Of a stretch of 64,000 bases of DNA, positions 27,246-40,192 are shown in pieces. The translations under genes and the position numbers were made by a program. Below the pieces are notes generated by a model. The model ran no database searches. It saw only the letters and a list, made by a program, of their open reading frames with translations, and had not been told where the DNA came from. Source of the DNA: Bacillus mycoides (GTDB taxonomy: Bacteria; Bacillota; Bacilli; Bacillales; Bacillaceae_G); contig NZ_CP036132.1 in assembly GCF_018742245.1 (NCBI RefSeq), positions 1,359,001 to 1,423,000 of the forward strand. The letters are read 5' to 3'. The stretch's first letter is position 1. The number at the start of each line of letters is the position of its first letter.

Positions 27246-27751
27246 AGAGAATTGTAACAGCGACAGTTCGAAATCAAAGCGGTGTGTTAAATCGAATTAC
27301 AGGTGTTATGACACGTAGACATTTTAATATTGAAAGTATTTCAGTAGGTCATACGGAATCATCGGATATTTCGAGAATGACGATTGTTGTACACGTTGAA
27401 AATGAACAGCAAGTTGAGCAGTTAATTAAACAACTTCATAAGCAAATCGACGTACTGAAAGTATCAGATATTACAGAAGAAGCGATGATCGCTAGAGAAC
27501 TTGCACTTATTAAAGTAGCAACGTCTGTAGCAAGAGCAGAATTATATAGTTTAATTGAACCATTTCGAGCCACTGTAATAGATGTTGGGAAGGATTCCAT
27601 AGTGGTGCAAGTAACAGGTACTCAGGAGAAAGTAGAAGCGTTAATTGAATTACTTCGTCCATACGGTTTGAAAGAAATTGCTAGAACAGGTGTAACAGCA
27701 TTTACACGTAGTATGAAAAAACAAGATAAACAAGTTATGTTAATTCAATAA
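27242..27751 (+). CDS. ilvN: Acetolactate synthase small (regulatory) subunit
   Basis: 169 aa. N-terminal ACT domain ([34 protein letters not shown]) and a C-terminal half ending in the [19 protein letters not shown] motif usual for IlvN/IlvH. Confers valine feedback control and raises activity of the large subunit. GTG start overlapping the ilvB stop by 4 bp. Confidence 0.96.
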   Translation: MKRIVTATVRNQSGVLNRITGVMTRRHFNIESISVGHTESSDISRMTIVVHVENEQQVEQLIKQLHKQIDVLKVSDITEEAMIARELALIKVATSVARAELYSLIEPFRATVIDVGKDSIVVQVTGTQEKVEALIELLRPYGLKEIARTGVTAFTRSMKKQDKQVMLIQ

Positions 27752-27766
27752 TTATTTAAAAAATAG

Positions 27767-28789
<1,023 letters not shown>

Positions 28790-28790
28790 T

Positions 28791-30311
28791 ATGAAGCAGA
28801 TTTTGTTCATGGATACGACGCTTCGTGATGGCGAACAATCACCAGGAGTTAATTTAAATGAACAAGAGAAATTACAAATTGCGAGGCAACTAGAGAGACT
28901 TGGTATTAATGTAATGGAAGCTGGATTCGCAGCGGCTTCTGAAGGTGATTTTCAATCGGTAAAACGTATCGCAAATACCATTCAAAATGCTACTGTTATG
29001 AGTTTAGCTAGAGCAAAGGAAAGCGATATTCGAAGAGCATATGACGCAGTGAAAGGTGCTGTCTCTCCTCGATTACACGTATTTTTAGCTACGAGTGATA
29101 TTCATATGAAATATAAGCTGTGTATGTCGAAAGAAGATGTATTAGATAGTATTCATCGCTCGGTTACACTTGGAAAATCATTATTTCCAACAGTGCAATT
29201 TTCAGCAGAAGATGCGACAAGAACATCGAGAGCATTTTTAGCTGAAGCAGTAGAAGTAGCGATTCGTGCAGGAGCGAATGTAATCAATATACCTGATACA
29301 GTTGGATATACGAATCCAGAAGAATATTATTCTCTTTTTAAATACTTAAAAGAATCCGTTCCTTCGTATGAAAAAGCAATTTTCTCTTGTCATTGTCACG
29401 ATGATCTTGGGATGGCAGTAGCGAACTCGTTAGCTGCAGTTGAAGGCGGAGCGTTACAAGTAGAAGGAACGATTAATGGAATTGGAGAAAGAGCAGGAAA
29501 TGCAGCCTTAGAAGAAGTCGCAGTTGCTCTTCATATTAGGAAAGATTTCTATAAAGCGGAGTCTTCTATGACACTAAAAGAGATTAAATCGACAAGTACG
29601 TTAGTAAGTCGTTTAACAGGAATGGTTGTACCGAAAAATAAAGCAATCGTTGGAGCAAATGCGTTTGCTCACGAATCAGGTATTCATCAAGATGGTGTTT
29701 TAAAGGAAGTAACGACATATGAAATTATTGAACCGTCACTTATAGGAGAATCTCAAAATCTATTTGTGCTTGGTAAACATTCTGGGCGTCATGCATTTAC
29801 CGAAAAAATGAAAGAGCTTGGTTATGAATTTACAAACGAAGAGCGCGATGTGGTGTTTGAGGCATTTAAAAAATTGGCAGATCGTAAAAAGGAAATTACG
29901 GAAGAAGATTTACGTGCGCTTATGCTTGGTGAAGCAGCATTTGCAGCGCAGCAATATAGCATTAAACAATTGCAAGTACATTTCGTATCTAATAGTGCAC
30001 AATGCGCGACAGTCATACTGAAAGATGAGGAAGGAAATGTATACGAAGATGCAGCAACTGGATCTGGTAGTATTGAAGCAATATATAATGCAATTCAAAG
30101 AATTTTAGGGTTAGAATGTGAATTGGCAGACTATCGCATACAATCTATTACGCAAGGCCAAGATGCACTTGCTCATGTTCATGTTGAATTGAAAGAAGGA
30201 ACTCATCAAGTATCAGGTTTTGGTGTTGCACAAGACGTATTGGAAGCATCGGCAAGAGCTTACGTTCATGCAGCAGGAAAATTGAAATCTTTTATAGCGC
30301 TTGTAAAATAA
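28791..30311 (+). CDS. leuA: 2-isopropylmalate synthase
   Basis: 506 aa. DRE-TIM metallolyase barrel with [15 protein letters not shown] at the start, the [23 protein letters not shown] metal-binding segment, [11 protein letters not shown], and a C-terminal LeuA dimer regulatory domain ([20 protein letters not shown]) for leucine feedback. Condenses acetyl-CoA and 2-oxoisovalerate. Confidence 0.97.
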   Translation: MKQILFMDTTLRDGEQSPGVNLNEQEKLQIARQLERLGINVMEAGFAAASEGDFQSVKRIANTIQNATVMSLARAKESDIRRAYDAVKGAVSPRLHVFLATSDIHMKYKLCMSKEDVLDSIHRSVTLGKSLFPTVQFSAEDATRTSRAFLAEAVEVAIRAGANVINIPDTVGYTNPEEYYSLFKYLKESVPSYEKAIFSCHCHDDLGMAVANSLAAVEGGALQVEGTINGIGERAGNAALEEVAVALHIRKDFYKAESSMTLKEIKSTSTLVSRLTGMVVPKNKAIVGANAFAHESGIHQDGVLKEVTTYEIIEPSLIGESQNLFVLGKHSGRHAFTEKMKELGYEFTNEERDVVFEAFKKLADRKKEITEEDLRALMLGEAAFAAQQYSIKQLQVHFVSNSAQCATVILKDEEGNVYEDAATGSGSIEAIYNAIQRILGLECELADYRIQSITQGQDALAHVHVELKEGTHQVSGFGVAQDVLEASARAYVHAAGKLKSFIALVK

Positions 30312-30317
30312 TTGTTT

Positions 30318-30352
30318 GATAAGTGAGGGGCTTTCCTCACCTATCAAATTAA
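30318..30352 (+). other. Stem-loop between leuA and leuB without a U-tract
   Basis: TTTGATAAGTGAGG pairs with CCTCACCTATCAAA around GGCTTT. No T run follows, so it is more likely an mRNA processing or stability element than a terminator. Confidence 0.55.
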
Positions 30353-30385
30353 AGTTCTGAAAATTCAGTCAAAGGAGTGTTTACA

Positions 30386-31450
30386 TTGGAAAAACGTATC
30401 GTTTGTTTAGCTGGTGATGGTGTTGGCCCGGAAGTTATGGAAAGTGCGAAGGCAGTATTGCATATGGTAGAGAGGCTATATGGACATCATTTTCATTTGC
30501 AAGATGAGTACTTTGGCGGGGCTGCTATCGATTTAACGGGGCAACCATTACCGCAGCGAACGCTTGCCGCTTGTTTAGCGAGTGATGCGGTTTTACTTGG
30601 AGCAGTTGGTGGACCTCGTTGGGATAGTGCGAAAGAAAGGCCAGAGAAAGGGTTATTAGCATTAAGAAAAGGACTTGGTGTATTTGCGAATGTTCGACCT
30701 GTAACGGTAGAAAGCGCAACTGCACATTTATCGCCATTAAAAAATGCTGACGAAATTGATTTCGTTGTCGTTCGTGAATTAACAGGGGGGATTTATTTTT
30801 CTTATCCGAAAGAACGAACGGACGAAGTAGCAACAGATACACTTACGTATCATCGCCATGAAATTGAACGTATCGTTTCTTATGCTTTTCAATTAGCGAG
30901 TAAGAGAGAGAAAAAAGTAACGTCCATTGATAAGGCGAATGTTTTAGAGTCTAGTAAATTATGGAGAACTGTTACGGAAGAAGTAGCGCTTCGTTATCCT
31001 CATGTTGAATTAGAGCATATTTTAGTAGATGCAGCTGCTATGGAGTTAATTCGGAACCCAAGGAGATTTGACGTTATCGTAACAGAGAATTTATTTGGTG
31101 ATATTTTAAGTGATGAGGCTTCTGTATTGGCTGGATCATTAGGAATGCTTCCATCAGCAAGTCACGCTGAAAACGGCCCTTCGTTATACGAGCCTATTCA
31201 CGGATCGGCACCGGACATTGCGGGGAAAAATAAGGCGAATCCAATTGCGATGATGCGTTCTGTTGCAATGATGCTTGGGCAATCATTTGGATTAACGCGA
31301 GAAGGATATGCGATTGAAGAGGCAATTTCTGCAGCTCTTAAATCTGGAAAATGTACAGCAGATATCGGGGGAGATGAAACGACAACTTCATTTACGAAGG
31401 CAGTTATGCAAGAGATGGAAGAGCAAGCGCTAGTAGGGAGAGGACGATAA
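30386..31450 (+). CDS. leuB: 3-isopropylmalate dehydrogenase
   Basis: 354 aa. Begins [20 protein letters not shown]; substrate-binding Arg residues in [14 protein letters not shown] and [18 protein letters not shown] site [20 protein letters not shown]. Oxidative decarboxylation to 2-oxoisocaproate. TTG 30386 has AAAGGAG at good distance, while GTG 30377 overlaps the RBS. It abuts leuC (TAATG). Confidence 0.97.
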   Translation: MEKRIVCLAGDGVGPEVMESAKAVLHMVERLYGHHFHLQDEYFGGAAIDLTGQPLPQRTLAACLASDAVLLGAVGGPRWDSAKERPEKGLLALRKGLGVFANVRPVTVESATAHLSPLKNADEIDFVVVRELTGGIYFSYPKERTDEVATDTLTYHRHEIERIVSYAFQLASKREKKVTSIDKANVLESSKLWRTVTEEVALRYPHVELEHILVDAAAMELIRNPRRFDVIVTENLFGDILSDEASVLAGSLGMLPSASHAENGPSLYEPIHGSAPDIAGKNKANPIAMMRSVAMMLGQSFGLTREGYAIEEAISAALKSGKCTADIGGDETTTSFTKAVMQEMEEQALVGRGR

Positions 31451-32844
31451 TGGGAAAAAGATTACTAGATAAGCTTTGGGAGAGACACGTAGTTACGACA
31501 AACGAAAATGGATTGGATTTATTATATATCGATCTTCATCTCGTTCATGAAGTAACGTCACCGCAAGCCTTTGAAGGCTTGCGGCTTGCAAATCGAACGG
31601 TCCGGAGACCTGATTTAACATTTGCAACAATGGATCATAATATTCCAACGAAAGACGTTTGGAATATTACCGATCGCATTGCAAAGCAACAATTAGATAC
31701 ACTTCGTGAAAACTGCAAACAATTTCAGGTGCCATTAGCAGATATTGGTGATGAAGAGCAGGGGATTGTTCATGTTATAGGACCAGAGCTTGGACTTACG
31801 CAACCGGGAAAAACGATTGTTTGTGGTGATAGTCATACGGCTACTCATGGTGCGTTCGGTGCACTAGCATTTGGTATTGGTACGAGTGAAGTGGAGCATG
31901 TATTAGCAACGCAAACGTTGTGGCAACGAAAGCCAAAGGCGATGGGTATTGAGTTAAAAGGAAAGTTACCGCAAGGTGTTTATGCTAAAGATATTATTTT
32001 GCATCTCCTTTCAAAGTACGGCGTAGCAGTTGGAACAGGTTACGTAATGGAATTTTACGGAGAGACAATTCATGATATGGAGATGGAAGAGAGGATGACG
32101 CTTTGCAATATGGCAATTGAAGGGGGAGCAAAAGCGGGGATTATCGCACCAGATGAAAAAACATTTTCTTATGTAAAAGGGCGTAAATATGCACCGAAAG
32201 ACTATGAATCTATTAAGAAAAAATGGTCGGAACTTTATACAGATTCAGATGCGATTTATGATTTACATATTTTGGTTGATATTTCAGATTTAGCACCGTA
32301 CGTTACGTGGGGAACAAATCCGAGTATGGGTGTTCGTATTGATGAAAAGTTGCCAGAAAAGCATGATGCAAATGACGAAAGAGCATTTTCGTATATGGGA
32401 TTAAGCCCTGGACAAAGCACGTATGACATTCCAGTTCAGCATGTTTTCATTGGATCTTGTACAAATTCCAGGCTCTCTGATTTAGAAATTGCTGCATCTG
32501 TTGTGAAAGGGAGAAAGGTAAAAGAAGGTGTGCGAGCACTCGTTGTGCCTGGATCGAAAAGAGTAAGGGAAGCGGCGATGCAAAAAGGATTACATCACAT
32601 ATTTGAAGAAGCAGGATTTGAATGGAGAGAGCCTGGATGTTCGATGTGTCTCGGAATGAATCCAGATCAAGTACCTGAAGGAGAACATTGTGCATCTACT
32701 TCAAATCGAAATTTTGAAGGAAGACAAGGAAAAGGCGCACGAACGCATTTAGTTAGCCCAGCAATGGCAGCAGCAGCTGCGTTATATGGTCATTTTGTTG
32801 ATATTAGAAAGGAGAGTTATAATGGAGCCATTTCGTATTCATAG
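31450..32844 (+). CDS. leuC: 3-isopropylmalate dehydratase large subunit
   Basis: 464 aa aconitase-superfamily protein. Three Fe-S Cys are readable: [12 protein letters not shown] and [32 protein letters not shown] is the substrate-binding region. With LeuD it isomerises 2- to 3-isopropylmalate. Overlaps leuB by 1 bp and leuD by 23 bp. Confidence 0.97.
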   Translation: MGKRLLDKLWERHVVTTNENGLDLLYIDLHLVHEVTSPQAFEGLRLANRTVRRPDLTFATMDHNIPTKDVWNITDRIAKQQLDTLRENCKQFQVPLADIGDEEQGIVHVIGPELGLTQPGKTIVCGDSHTATHGAFGALAFGIGTSEVEHVLATQTLWQRKPKAMGIELKGKLPQGVYAKDIILHLLSKYGVAVGTGYVMEFYGETIHDMEMEERMTLCNMAIEGGAKAGIIAPDEKTFSYVKGRKYAPKDYESIKKKWSELYTDSDAIYDLHILVDISDLAPYVTWGTNPSMGVRIDEKLPEKHDANDERAFSYMGLSPGQSTYDIPVQHVFIGSCTNSRLSDLEIAASVVKGRKVKEGVRALVVPGSKRVREAAMQKGLHHIFEEAGFEWREPGCSMCLGMNPDQVPEGEHCASTSNRNFEGRQGKGARTHLVSPAMAAAAALYGHFVDIRKESYNGAISYS

Positions 32845-33403
32845 AGGTACTGCCGCGGTACTTATGAATGATAACGTTGATACAGATCAAATTATTCCGA
32901 AGCAATATTTAAAGAGAATTGAAAGGACAGGGTTTGGAAAGTTTTTATTTGATGAGTGGCGATATGATAATGATCGTCATGAAAATCCTAAATTTCCGCT
33001 TAATGCACCAGAAAGAAAAGGCGCGAGTATATTAATTACCGGGGATAATTTTGGATGTGGTTCTTCAAGAGAACATGCTCCGTGGGCGCTTGCTGATTAT
33101 GGTTTCCGCGTTATTATCGCCGGGGGATTTGCAGATATTTTTTATATGAATTGCATGAAAAATGGTATGTTACCGATTGTAATGGATAAAGAAATGCGTG
33201 AACAACTTGCTAAAACGGATGCGAGAGAACAAATAGAAGTAGATTTGGAGAATGAGGTAATTACAACGAATACGCATAGGTTTCATTTTACAATCGAAAA
33301 AATGTGGAAAGAGAAATTATTAAATGGTCTAGATGAAATTAGCATTACGTTGCAATACGAACGAGAAATTGGAGAGTATGAAAGAGAGATAGCCTTATAT
33401 TAA
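32822..33403 (+). CDS. leuD: 3-isopropylmalate dehydratase small subunit
   Basis: 193 aa swivel domain. [14 protein letters not shown] at the N terminus and [23 protein letters not shown], the signature of LeuD/aconitase swivel subunits. ATG 32822 with AAAGGAGAG upstream, inside the end of leuC. Last gene of the ilv-leu transcript; no obvious terminator before the his promoter. Confidence 0.97.
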   Translation: MEPFRIHRGTAAVLMNDNVDTDQIIPKQYLKRIERTGFGKFLFDEWRYDNDRHENPKFPLNAPERKGASILITGDNFGCGSSREHAPWALADYGFRVIIAGGFADIFYMNCMKNGMLPIVMDKEMREQLAKTDAREQIEVDLENEVITTNTHRFHFTIEKMWKEKLLNGLDEISITLQYEREIGEYEREIALY

Positions 33404-33429
33404 GAAATAACGGAATATTAAAAAATCTA

Positions 33430-33458
33430 TTTACATTCAGAATTAACTGTTATATACT
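33430..33458 (+). promoter_or_regulatory. his operon promoter
   Basis: TTTACA (33430-33435), 17-nt spacer, TATACT (33453-33458). Start expected near 33465, about 28 nt before the leader peptide. Confidence 0.85.
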
Positions 33459-33492
33459 ATGTGAAAATCAGAGGAGAAAGGGAGTAAGTATT

Positions 33493-33546
33493 ATGAATAT
33501 CGTACAATCTATTAAAATGCTTACAAAACTACATCATCATACATGA
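33493..33546 (+). CDS. his operon leader peptide with three consecutive His codons
   Basis: 17 residues: MNIVQSIKMLTKLHHHT, then TGA. The three CAT codons are at 33532-33540. AAAGGGAG precedes the ATG at normal distance. Directly followed by mutually exclusive stems and a terminator and then the his genes, which is the layout of classical ribosome-stalling attenuation. Its purpose would be measuring charged tRNA-His, not making a functional peptide. Confidence 0.85.
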   Translation: MNIVQSIKMLTKLHHHT

Positions 33547-33653
33547 AACCCTTGAACCTAACGTGAAAACGTGTAGGCACAAGGGTTATTCCCGTTGTAC
33601 CTACACTCTACTAAAGAGCCTTGTAGGTATTTTTTCTACAAGGCTCTTTTTAT
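33547..33653 (+). promoter_or_regulatory. his attenuator: competing stems and terminator
   Basis: Segment 1 AACCCTTG (33547-33554) pairs with 2 CAAGGGTT (33580-33587). Segment 2 GTGTAGG..ACAAGGG (33571-33585) pairs with 3 CCC..CCTACAC (33591-33606). Segment 3 CCTAC..CTCT pairs with 4 AGAG..GTAGG (33615-33627). Terminator AGAGCCTTGTAG / CTACAAGGCTCT (33615-33647) then T4AT4. Stalling on His codons would leave segment 1 free, giving 1:2 and 3:4 (antitermination). A ribosome at the stop codon would cover 1, giving 2:3 and the terminator. Confidence 0.8.
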
Positions 33654-33712
33654 TTTCGGTTTAGGTGAATGGAATGAGCATACATTAAAGAGGGAGAGGT
33701 GTGTGAAATGAG

Positions 33713-34975
33713 ATGGCAAAGTGGAAGCGTGCAAATCCGAATGGAACGAGGGATTACTTATTCGAAGAATGTACGTTAATTGAAGAAGTGGAACAAAAAT
33801 TAAGACGGACCTTTTTAGGCAGAGGTTATGAAGAAATAAGGACACCTACAATTGAATTTTACGATGTTTTTGCATTTCAAAATAGGCCAATAGATGAAGA
33901 AAAGATGTATAAATTTTTTGATGAAAAAGGGCGGATTATCGTTTTACGCCCAGATATGACAATTCCTTTAGCAAGAGTAATAGGAACGCAGAGATGGGAC
34001 ACTCCTCTTAAAGTGACATATAGTGGAAATGTATTTCGGGCAAATGAGTCGCTTTCTGGCAAATATAATGAAATGGTACAAAGTGGTATTGAAATTATCG
34101 GGATTGATAATGTAAGAGCGGAAATTGAGTGTGTCATAAGCGTAATTCAAGCACTTCAAAAATTGAAGGTACAATCTTTTACAATTGAGATTGGGCAAGT
34201 GCAGTTATATAAATGTATTGTAAAAAAACTCTCCATTCATGATGAAGAAGAGAAGTTACTTAGAACATATATTGAGAGTAAAAATTATGCCGGTCTCTCA
34301 AATTTTATCGAAGAAAAAAAATTAGATCGGTGTGATGAAACAGTAAGATTACTTGAGAAACTACCAAGGTTATTCGGGAGTTTAGATGTTATTGAGGAAG
34401 CAGAAAAACTCGCCTCAAGTAATGAAATGAAAATGGCCATTGCAAGAGTGAAAGAAATATATGAAACAATTGAACAGTTAGGATATGGCCCTTACATATC
34501 AATTGATTTAGGTATGGTTCAACATTTGGATTATTATACGGGTGTTATTTTCAAAGGGTATATATATGAAATTGGAGAAGAGATTGTTAGTGGCGGAAGG
34601 TATGATGAATTAATTGGAAATTTTGGAGAGATGATGCCAGCGGTTGGGCTCGCGGTGCAAGTAAATCAAATAGTTAAGGCACTTCAAGAGCAGCAAGAAC
34701 CATATAAACGAAAGAGAATAGATATTATGATTCATTATGAGTTAAATAGATTAGCAGAAGCGGAAAGGTTACGAAATTTACTTCAAAAGGACGGGAAGAA
34801 TGCCCAATTATCTTTATTCTCTAATTTAAACGATACTTTTCAATTTGCAAACAAGAATAAAATAATGACAGTCGTTGAGACGAAGAGTGAATCATTAGTG
34901 GAATATGTATGGAGAGAGAAATGGATCATCCAGAAAGAAGGAGAGGCTTCATGCGTAACATTCAAATTGCGTTAA
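33713..34975 (+). CDS. hisZ: ATP phosphoribosyltransferase regulatory subunit HisZ
   Basis: 420 aa class II aaRS-like fold resembling HisRS without a full anticodon domain. Motif 2-like region [23 protein letters not shown] and motif 3-like [24 protein letters not shown]. Together with short HisG it forms the hetero-octameric first enzyme of His synthesis. The frame has a stop 3 codons before the ATG 33713. Overlaps hisG by 25 bp. Confidence 0.95.
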   Translation: MAKWKRANPNGTRDYLFEECTLIEEVEQKLRRTFLGRGYEEIRTPTIEFYDVFAFQNRPIDEEKMYKFFDEKGRIIVLRPDMTIPLARVIGTQRWDTPLKVTYSGNVFRANESLSGKYNEMVQSGIEIIGIDNVRAEIECVISVIQALQKLKVQSFTIEIGQVQLYKCIVKKLSIHDEEEKLLRTYIESKNYAGLSNFIEEKKLDRCDETVRLLEKLPRLFGSLDVIEEAEKLASSNEMKMAIARVKEIYETIEQLGYGPYISIDLGMVQHLDYYTGVIFKGYIYEIGEEIVSGGRYDELIGNFGEMMPAVGLAVQVNQIVKALQEQQEPYKRKRIDIMIHYELNRLAEAERLRNLLQKDGKNAQLSLFSNLNDTFQFANKNKIMTVVETKSESLVEYVWREKWIIQKEGEASCVTFKLR

Positions 34976-35586
34976 CGAAAGGAAGATTAGAAAAGCATGT
35001 TATTCCACTGTTTGAGAAAATTGGAATTGATTGTTCGGAGCTCAAAGATAAAGGAAGAAAACTTGTGTTTAAAAGTAAAAACACAAACATTTCATTTATT
35101 TTAGTGAAAGCGGTAGATGTTGCTACTTATGTAGAACATGGCGTAGCTGATATTGGAGTCGTTGGAAAAGATATATTAATGGAATGTGAGAAAGATATAT
35201 ATGAGATGGTGGATTTAGGAGTAGGCGTGTGTAAATTTTGTGTCGCTTCTATTCCTACGTATAATCCGAAGAGTTATCGAAAAAAACGAATTGCTACGAA
35301 ATATCCGCACATTACTTCTACATATTTTCATGATAAAGGGGAGGATGTAGAAATTATTAAAATAGAAGGATCTGTAGAGATTGCTCCACTTCTAGGTTTG
35401 GCAGATGCAATTGTGGATATTGTTGAAACAGGAAAAACATTACAAGAAAACGGGTTAATTGTATTTGAGGAAATGTGCTCTATATCAGCTCGAATGATTG
35501 TGAATAAGGCTGCATTGAAAACTAAAAAAGACGAAATATTCGGTATTATAAATATGATGGAACAAGAAATTTTGTCAGGGAAATAG
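34951..35586 (+). CDS. hisG: ATP phosphoribosyltransferase catalytic subunit (short form)
   Basis: 211 aa, the short form lacking the C-terminal regulatory domain, which fits the presence of hisZ. Begins [18 protein letters not shown]; phosphoribosyl-binding [28 protein letters not shown]. First step: ATP + PRPP. ATG 34951 with AAGGAGAGG upstream. Confidence 0.97.
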   Translation: MRNIQIALTKGRLEKHVIPLFEKIGIDCSELKDKGRKLVFKSKNTNISFILVKAVDVATYVEHGVADIGVVGKDILMECEKDIYEMVDLGVGVCKFCVASIPTYNPKSYRKKRIATKYPHITSTYFHDKGEDVEIIKIEGSVEIAPLLGLADAIVDIVETGKTLQENGLIVFEEMCSISARMIVNKAALKTKKDEIFGIINMMEQEILSGK

Positions 35587-35597
35587 GGGGACTTTCA

Positions 35598-36887
35598 ATG
35601 GAGATAGTTTGTGAAGATTTCCAAGAGGCTTTATCGAAAATAAAATTGCTACGAGAAAGCGCTAATTTAATAGAAGAAACTGTTCAAAGAAGTGTAAGCG
35701 AAATTGTTCAAAACGTAAGGGAGAGTAAAGATAAAGCTGTATCGTTCTATACAAAAAAGTTTGATGGTGTAGAGATAAAAGATTTTCGTGTAAGTGCAGA
35801 AGAAATAAAACAAGCAAGTAAGTTTGTAGAACAAGCTTTTTTAGAAGCGTTAGAAGAGGCAAAGAAAAACATTGTCTCGTATCACGAAAAGCAAACAAGA
35901 CAATCTATGTTCGATTGCGTGAGTGAAGGGGTAATTAGAGGACAGCTCATTCGGCCGTTAGAAAATGTAGGTGTATATGTGCCGGGCGGGACAGCTTCGT
36001 ATCCTTCATCAGTATTAATGAATGTATTGCCAGCAAAACTCGCAGGAGTGAAAAAAATTGTAATGGTAACACCGCCGAGGCAAGGAGGAATTGATCCGCA
36101 TATTTTAGCTGCTGCAAGTCTTGCAGGTGTAGATGAAATTTATATGGCCGGTGGTGCTCAAGCAATTGCTGCTCTAGCATATGGAACGGAATCGATTCCT
36201 AAAGTAGATAAAATAGTTGGACCTGGAAATTTATATGTTGCTCTAGCGAAGCGAGAAGTATATGGGATAGTCAATATCGATATGATTGCTGGACCATCAG
36301 AAATTGTAGTTATCGCAGATGAAACAGGAAATGCCGAATATATTGCTGCTGATTTATTATCACAAGCAGAGCATGACGTGAGAGCGACTGCCATTTGTAT
36401 TACAACGAATGTACAGCTTGCTAAAGAAGTAGAAAGAGAAATAGAAAGACAGCTAGAGACGTTACCAAGAAGTGAAATAGCTCGTGAGTCAATAAAAAGA
36501 AATGGAGCAATTTTTATTGTTCCTTCTTTAGAAGAGGCGTTTCACTTATCAAATGAAATCGCCCCTGAACATTTAGAGCTACACATAAAAGAGCCAATGA
36601 ATGCTCTAGCTTATGTAAAGCATGCTGGATCAATTTTCCTTGGTCCATATGCACCTGAACCGCTTGGAGATTATTTGGCGGGGCCGAATCACGTATTACC
36701 GACAAGTGGAACGGCAAGGTTTTTCTCTCCGTTATCCGTCGATGATTTCGTGAAAAAATCAAGCTTCGTTTCTTATACGGAAGGAGCGTTAAGAAGTGTA
36801 CAGCATCATATTGTAGAACTTGCAAATAAAGAAGGCTTACATGCACACGCAAGAGCAATCCAAATTAGGTTTAAGGAGGAAGAATAA
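35598..36887 (+). CDS. hisD: Histidinol dehydrogenase
   Basis: 429 aa. [23 protein letters not shown] and the signature [34 protein letters not shown]; zinc ligands and catalytic His/Glu in [10 protein letters not shown] and [11 protein letters not shown]. Two-step oxidation of histidinol to His. Overlaps the hisB ATG by 1 bp. Confidence 0.98.
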   Translation: MEIVCEDFQEALSKIKLLRESANLIEETVQRSVSEIVQNVRESKDKAVSFYTKKFDGVEIKDFRVSAEEIKQASKFVEQAFLEALEEAKKNIVSYHEKQTRQSMFDCVSEGVIRGQLIRPLENVGVYVPGGTASYPSSVLMNVLPAKLAGVKKIVMVTPPRQGGIDPHILAAASLAGVDEIYMAGGAQAIAALAYGTESIPKVDKIVGPGNLYVALAKREVYGIVNIDMIAGPSEIVVIADETGNAEYIAADLLSQAEHDVRATAICITTNVQLAKEVEREIERQLETLPRSEIARESIKRNGAIFIVPSLEEAFHLSNEIAPEHLELHIKEPMNALAYVKHAGSIFLGPYAPEPLGDYLAGPNHVLPTSGTARFFSPLSVDDFVKKSSFVSYTEGALRSVQHHIVELANKEGLHAHARAIQIRFKEEE

Positions 36888-37471
36888 TGCGTCAATCTAG
36901 TCAAGCACGTGAGACGACTGAAACAAAGATTAAATTAAGTTTGCAGCTCGATGAAAGTACGAATGTTTCTGTGCAAACGGGAGTTGGTTTTTTTGATCAT
37001 ATGCTAACTTTATTTGCTAGGCATGGAAGATTCGGTTTGCAAGTTGAAGCTGAAGGTGATGTATTCGTCGATGCGCATCATACGGTTGAAGATGTTGGCA
37101 TTGTACTTGGAACTTGCTTGAAAGAAGCATTGCAAAATAAAGAAGGGATTAATCGTTACGGCTCAGCGTATGTACCGATGGATGAATCTTTAGGATTTGT
37201 CGCGATTGATATAAGCGGGCGCTCATATATTGTATTTCAAGGTGAATTAACAAATCCGAAGCTAGGAGATTTTGACACAGAATTAACGGAAGAATTTTTT
37301 AGAGCAGTTGCCCATGCTGCAAATATTACGTTACATGCTCGCATTTTATACGGAAGCAATACACATCACAAAATTGAAGCTCTATTTAAAGCATTTGGTC
37401 GAGCGCTTAGAGAGGCAGTCGATAAAAATGCCAACATTACTGGTGTAAATTCAACGAAAGGGATGTTGTAA
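36887..37471 (+). CDS. hisB: Imidazoleglycerol-phosphate dehydratase
   Basis: 194 aa monofunctional form. Metal-binding repeats [13 protein letters not shown] and [14 protein letters not shown], and the second-half [18 protein letters not shown]. The separate phosphatase function is supplied by the PHP gene at the operon end. Confidence 0.98.
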   Translation: MRQSSQARETTETKIKLSLQLDESTNVSVQTGVGFFDHMLTLFARHGRFGLQVEAEGDVFVDAHHTVEDVGIVLGTCLKEALQNKEGINRYGSAYVPMDESLGFVAIDISGRSYIVFQGELTNPKLGDFDTELTEEFFRAVAHAANITLHARILYGSNTHHKIEALFKAFGRALREAVDKNANITGVNSTKGML

Positions 37472-38101
37472 TTGATTACTATTATAGATTATGGAATGGG
37501 GAATATTCGCAGTGTGGAACAAGCATTAAAATATATTAGAGCAGAGTACATCGTAACGGATGACAAAGAAGAAATATTGAGAAGTGATGGCGTTATTTTA
37601 CCGGGAGTAGGTGCATTTCCGAAGGCGATGGACATTTTAGAAGAAAAAGATTTAGTATGTGTGCTAAAAGAAGTTGGAAGTTCAGGAAAACCACTTCTAG
37701 GTATTTGTTTAGGAATGCAGCTTTTATTTGAAAAAAGTGAGGAACTACAAGACTGTAACGGATTAAATTTATTGCCAGGTGTCATTAGAAAGTTAAAAGT
37801 TCCTTATAAAATTCCACATATTGGGTGGAATGAGTTGAAGAAAGATGGAGAAATACCGCTTTGGAATGGAGTAGAGGACGGTTCTTTCGTATATTATGTC
37901 CACTCTTATTATGCAGATTGTCCAAATGAAATTGTGTATGGGGCAAGTGAGTATGGAGTGCAAGTACCTGGTTTTGTAGCAAAAGGAAATATATTTGGCG
38001 CACAGTTTCATCCTGAAAAAAGTGGTGAAATTGGAATGCAAATGTTAAAAAATTTCAAAGGAGTGGTAGAAGCATGGAAATCTTCCCAGCTATCGATGTA
38101 A
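37472..38101 (+). CDS. hisH: Imidazole glycerol phosphate synthase glutamine amidotransferase subunit
   Basis: 209 aa class I amidotransferase. Cys nucleophile in [12 protein letters not shown]; His/Glu in [14 protein letters not shown] start immediately after the hisB stop. Supplies ammonia to HisF. Overlaps hisA by 28 bp. Confidence 0.97.
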   Translation: MITIIDYGMGNIRSVEQALKYIRAEYIVTDDKEEILRSDGVILPGVGAFPKAMDILEEKDLVCVLKEVGSSGKPLLGICLGMQLLFEKSEELQDCNGLNLLPGVIRKLKVPYKIPHIGWNELKKDGEIPLWNGVEDGSFVYYVHSYYADCPNEIVYGASEYGVQVPGFVAKGNIFGAQFHPEKSGEIGMQMLKNFKGVVEAWKSSQLSM

Positions 38102-38793
38102 AAGAAGGGCGATGCGTAAGGCTGTATCAAGGAGAGTTTAGTAAAGAAACGGTGATGAATGAAGACCCCGTCGCACAAGCAACAGTATTTGAAAAAATTG
38201 GAGCGAAAATACTACACGTTGTTGATTTAGATGGAGCAATTGCTGGGGAGTCAGTAAATTTACCTGTCATTGAAAAAATATGCAAGGCGGTACGTATTCC
38301 GGTGCAAGTTGGAGGAGGAGTTCGGTCACTCGCGGCAGTGGAGAAGTTGTTGTCAGTAGGTGTAGAAAAAGTGATATTAGGAACGGCTGCCCTTTACGAT
38401 AAATCATTTTTAGAAGAAGCGGTTCGTCTATATAAGGAGAAAATCATAGTTGGAATTGATGCGAAAAATGGTTTCGTAGCAACAAGGGGGTGGCTCGATG
38501 TGTCTGAAATTTCGTACATCGATTTAGCGAAGCAAATGGAAAGCTTAGGTGTTCAAACGATTGTGTTTACGGACATTTCAAAAGATGGGACGCTTGCAGG
38601 ACCAAATTTTGAGCAATTAGAGTTACTACAAAAAAGTGTGGGTATTCGTGTAATTGCATCTGGAGGTGTCGCATCTATTCAGGATGTAAAAAAATTAAAT
38701 GATATGAATATATATGGCGTCATAATTGGAAAGGCACTTTACGAGAAAACGATTGATTTAGAAGAAGTGTTACAGGTAACAAAGCTATGTTAG
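38074..38793 (+). CDS. hisA: Phosphoribosylformimino-5-aminoimidazole carboxamide ribotide isomerase
   Basis: 239 aa (beta/alpha)8 barrel starting [20 protein letters not shown]. The catalytic Asp residues are in AIDVKEG and [23 protein letters not shown] is a phosphate-binding loop. Overlaps hisF by 7 bp. Confidence 0.97.
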   Translation: MEIFPAIDVKEGRCVRLYQGEFSKETVMNEDPVAQATVFEKIGAKILHVVDLDGAIAGESVNLPVIEKICKAVRIPVQVGGGVRSLAAVEKLLSVGVEKVILGTAALYDKSFLEEAVRLYKEKIIVGIDAKNGFVATRGWLDVSEISYIDLAKQMESLGVQTIVFTDISKDGTLAGPNFEQLELLQKSVGIRVIASGGVASIQDVKKLNDMNIYGVIIGKALYEKTIDLEEVLQVTKLC

Positions 38794-39545
38794 CGAAACG
38801 AATTATTCCATGTCTAGATGTAAAAGCAGGGCGGGTCGTAAAGGGTGTAAATTTTATAGGGTTACAAGACGTCGGTGATCCTGTTGAAATAGCCGCATTA
38901 TATAATGATGCGGGAGCAGATGAAATCGTATTTTTAGATATTACTGCGACGCATGAAGGGCGAAAAACGATTATAGATGTTGTAGAAAAAACTGCTTCAA
39001 AAGTATTCATTCCTCTCACAGTTGGCGGGGGGATTTCAAATGTGAGAGGAATGTACAATTTACTAAGAGCTGGAGCGGATAAAGTTTCAATAAACTCAGC
39101 GGCAGTGAGAAATCCGAAGTTAATCCAGGAAGGTGCAGAACATTTTGGCTCACAATGTATTGTCGTAGCAATTGATGCTAGAAAAGTAGCAGAAGATAAA
39201 TGGAATGTATACGTAAATGGTGGAAGACTTAATACAGGGATGGATGCAATCGAATGGGCGAAGCGCGTTGCCCAGCTCGGAGCAGGAGAAATTTTGTTGA
39301 CTAGTATGGATGCAGATGGAACGAAAAACGGATATGATCTTCATTTAACAGAAGCAATTTCAAACAGCGTTTCTGTCCCAGTAATCGCATCAGGTGGATG
39401 TGGTCATGTGGATCACATTATAGAAGTATTTCAAAAGACAACAGTTGATGCAGCATTAGCAGCATCAATCTTTCATTATGGTGAAGCGACTGTACAGGAT
39501 GTAAAGCGAAAATTAAGAGAAGCAAACGTTGAGGTGCGGTTATGA
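38787..39545 (+). CDS. hisF: Imidazole glycerol phosphate synthase cyclase subunit
   Basis: 252 aa barrel, [20 protein letters not shown], with phosphate loops [10 protein letters not shown] and [11 protein letters not shown] and the [14 protein letters not shown] catalytic region. Partner of HisH. ATGA overlap with hisI. Confidence 0.98.
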   Translation: MLAKRIIPCLDVKAGRVVKGVNFIGLQDVGDPVEIAALYNDAGADEIVFLDITATHEGRKTIIDVVEKTASKVFIPLTVGGGISNVRGMYNLLRAGADKVSINSAAVRNPKLIQEGAEHFGSQCIVVAIDARKVAEDKWNVYVNGGRLNTGMDAIEWAKRVAQLGAGEILLTSMDADGTKNGYDLHLTEAISNSVSVPVIASGGCGHVDHIIEVFQKTTVDAALAASIFHYGEATVQDVKRKLREANVEVRL

Positions 39546-39847
39546 AACCTAACTTTGCAAAAGGGTTGATACCAGCTGTTGTTATCGAGGAAGATACGAA
39601 AGAAGTTTTAATGTTAGCTTATATGAATGAAGAAGCGTATGACAAGACATTGGAAACGAAAAGAACATGGTTTTATTCCCGTTCGAGACAATTGTTATGG
39701 AATAAAGGAGGTACATCGGGAAATGTCCAATATGTGCAATCACTTTATTTAGACTGTGATCAAGATTCAATCGTTGTTGTCGTAAAGCAAGTAGGGCCTG
39801 CTTGTCATACGGGAGAAAAAACGTGTTTTCACTACCAAATTATATAG
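39542..39847 (+). CDS. hisI: Phosphoribosyl-AMP cyclohydrolase
   Basis: 101 aa. Contains [38 protein letters not shown], then metal ligands LDCDQDS and [12 protein letters not shown]. Separate from hisE here, not fused. Overlaps hisF by 4 bp. Confidence 0.97.
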   Translation: MKPNFAKGLIPAVVIEEDTKEVLMLAYMNEEAYDKTLETKRTWFYSRSRQLLWNKGGTSGNVQYVQSLYLDCDQDSIVVVVKQVGPACHTGEKTCFHYQII

Positions 39848-39857
39848 GGGGATACAT

Positions 39858-40181
39858 ATGGAAAATGTTTTTAAATTACTATTTGAAACAATTGAAGAAC
39901 GAAAGGAAAGTCCACTTCCTGAATCATATACAAACTATTTGTTTTCCAAAGGAGAAGATAAAATTTTAAAGAAAATTGGTGAAGAATGTTCCGAAGTAAT
40001 CATCGCATCTAAAAATAATGATAAAGAAGAGTTAGTGAAAGAAATGGTGGATGTATTTTATCACTGTTTTGTTTTATTAGCCGAAAAAAATATATCATTA
40101 GAAGATGTTATGAAGGAAGTGAAAGAACGAAACGGAAAGCTTTCGAGAGTAGGGGACAGAAGAGAAATAGATACATTATAG
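39858..40181 (+). CDS. hisE: Phosphoribosyl-ATP pyrophosphatase
   Basis: 107 aa MazG-like helical protein. The motif [32 protein letters not shown] gives the ExxE and ExxD metal-binding pairs. Hydrolyses PR-ATP to PR-AMP. RBS AGGGGGA. Usual length. Confidence 0.96.
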   Translation: MENVFKLLFETIEERKESPLPESYTNYLFSKGEDKILKKIGEECSEVIIASKNNDKEELVKEMVDVFYHCFVLLAEKNISLEDVMKEVKERNGKLSRVGDRREIDTL

Positions 40182-40192
40182 GGGGGATATGT

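Noticed and set aside
33430..33450. CodY box near the his promoter (TTCAGAA core)
   Set aside because: About seven mismatches to the 15-mer; only the centre matches.
33490..33653. His T-box or other riboswitch in the his leader
   Set aside because: No GGTGG T-box core; the region is explained by leader peptide and terminator.
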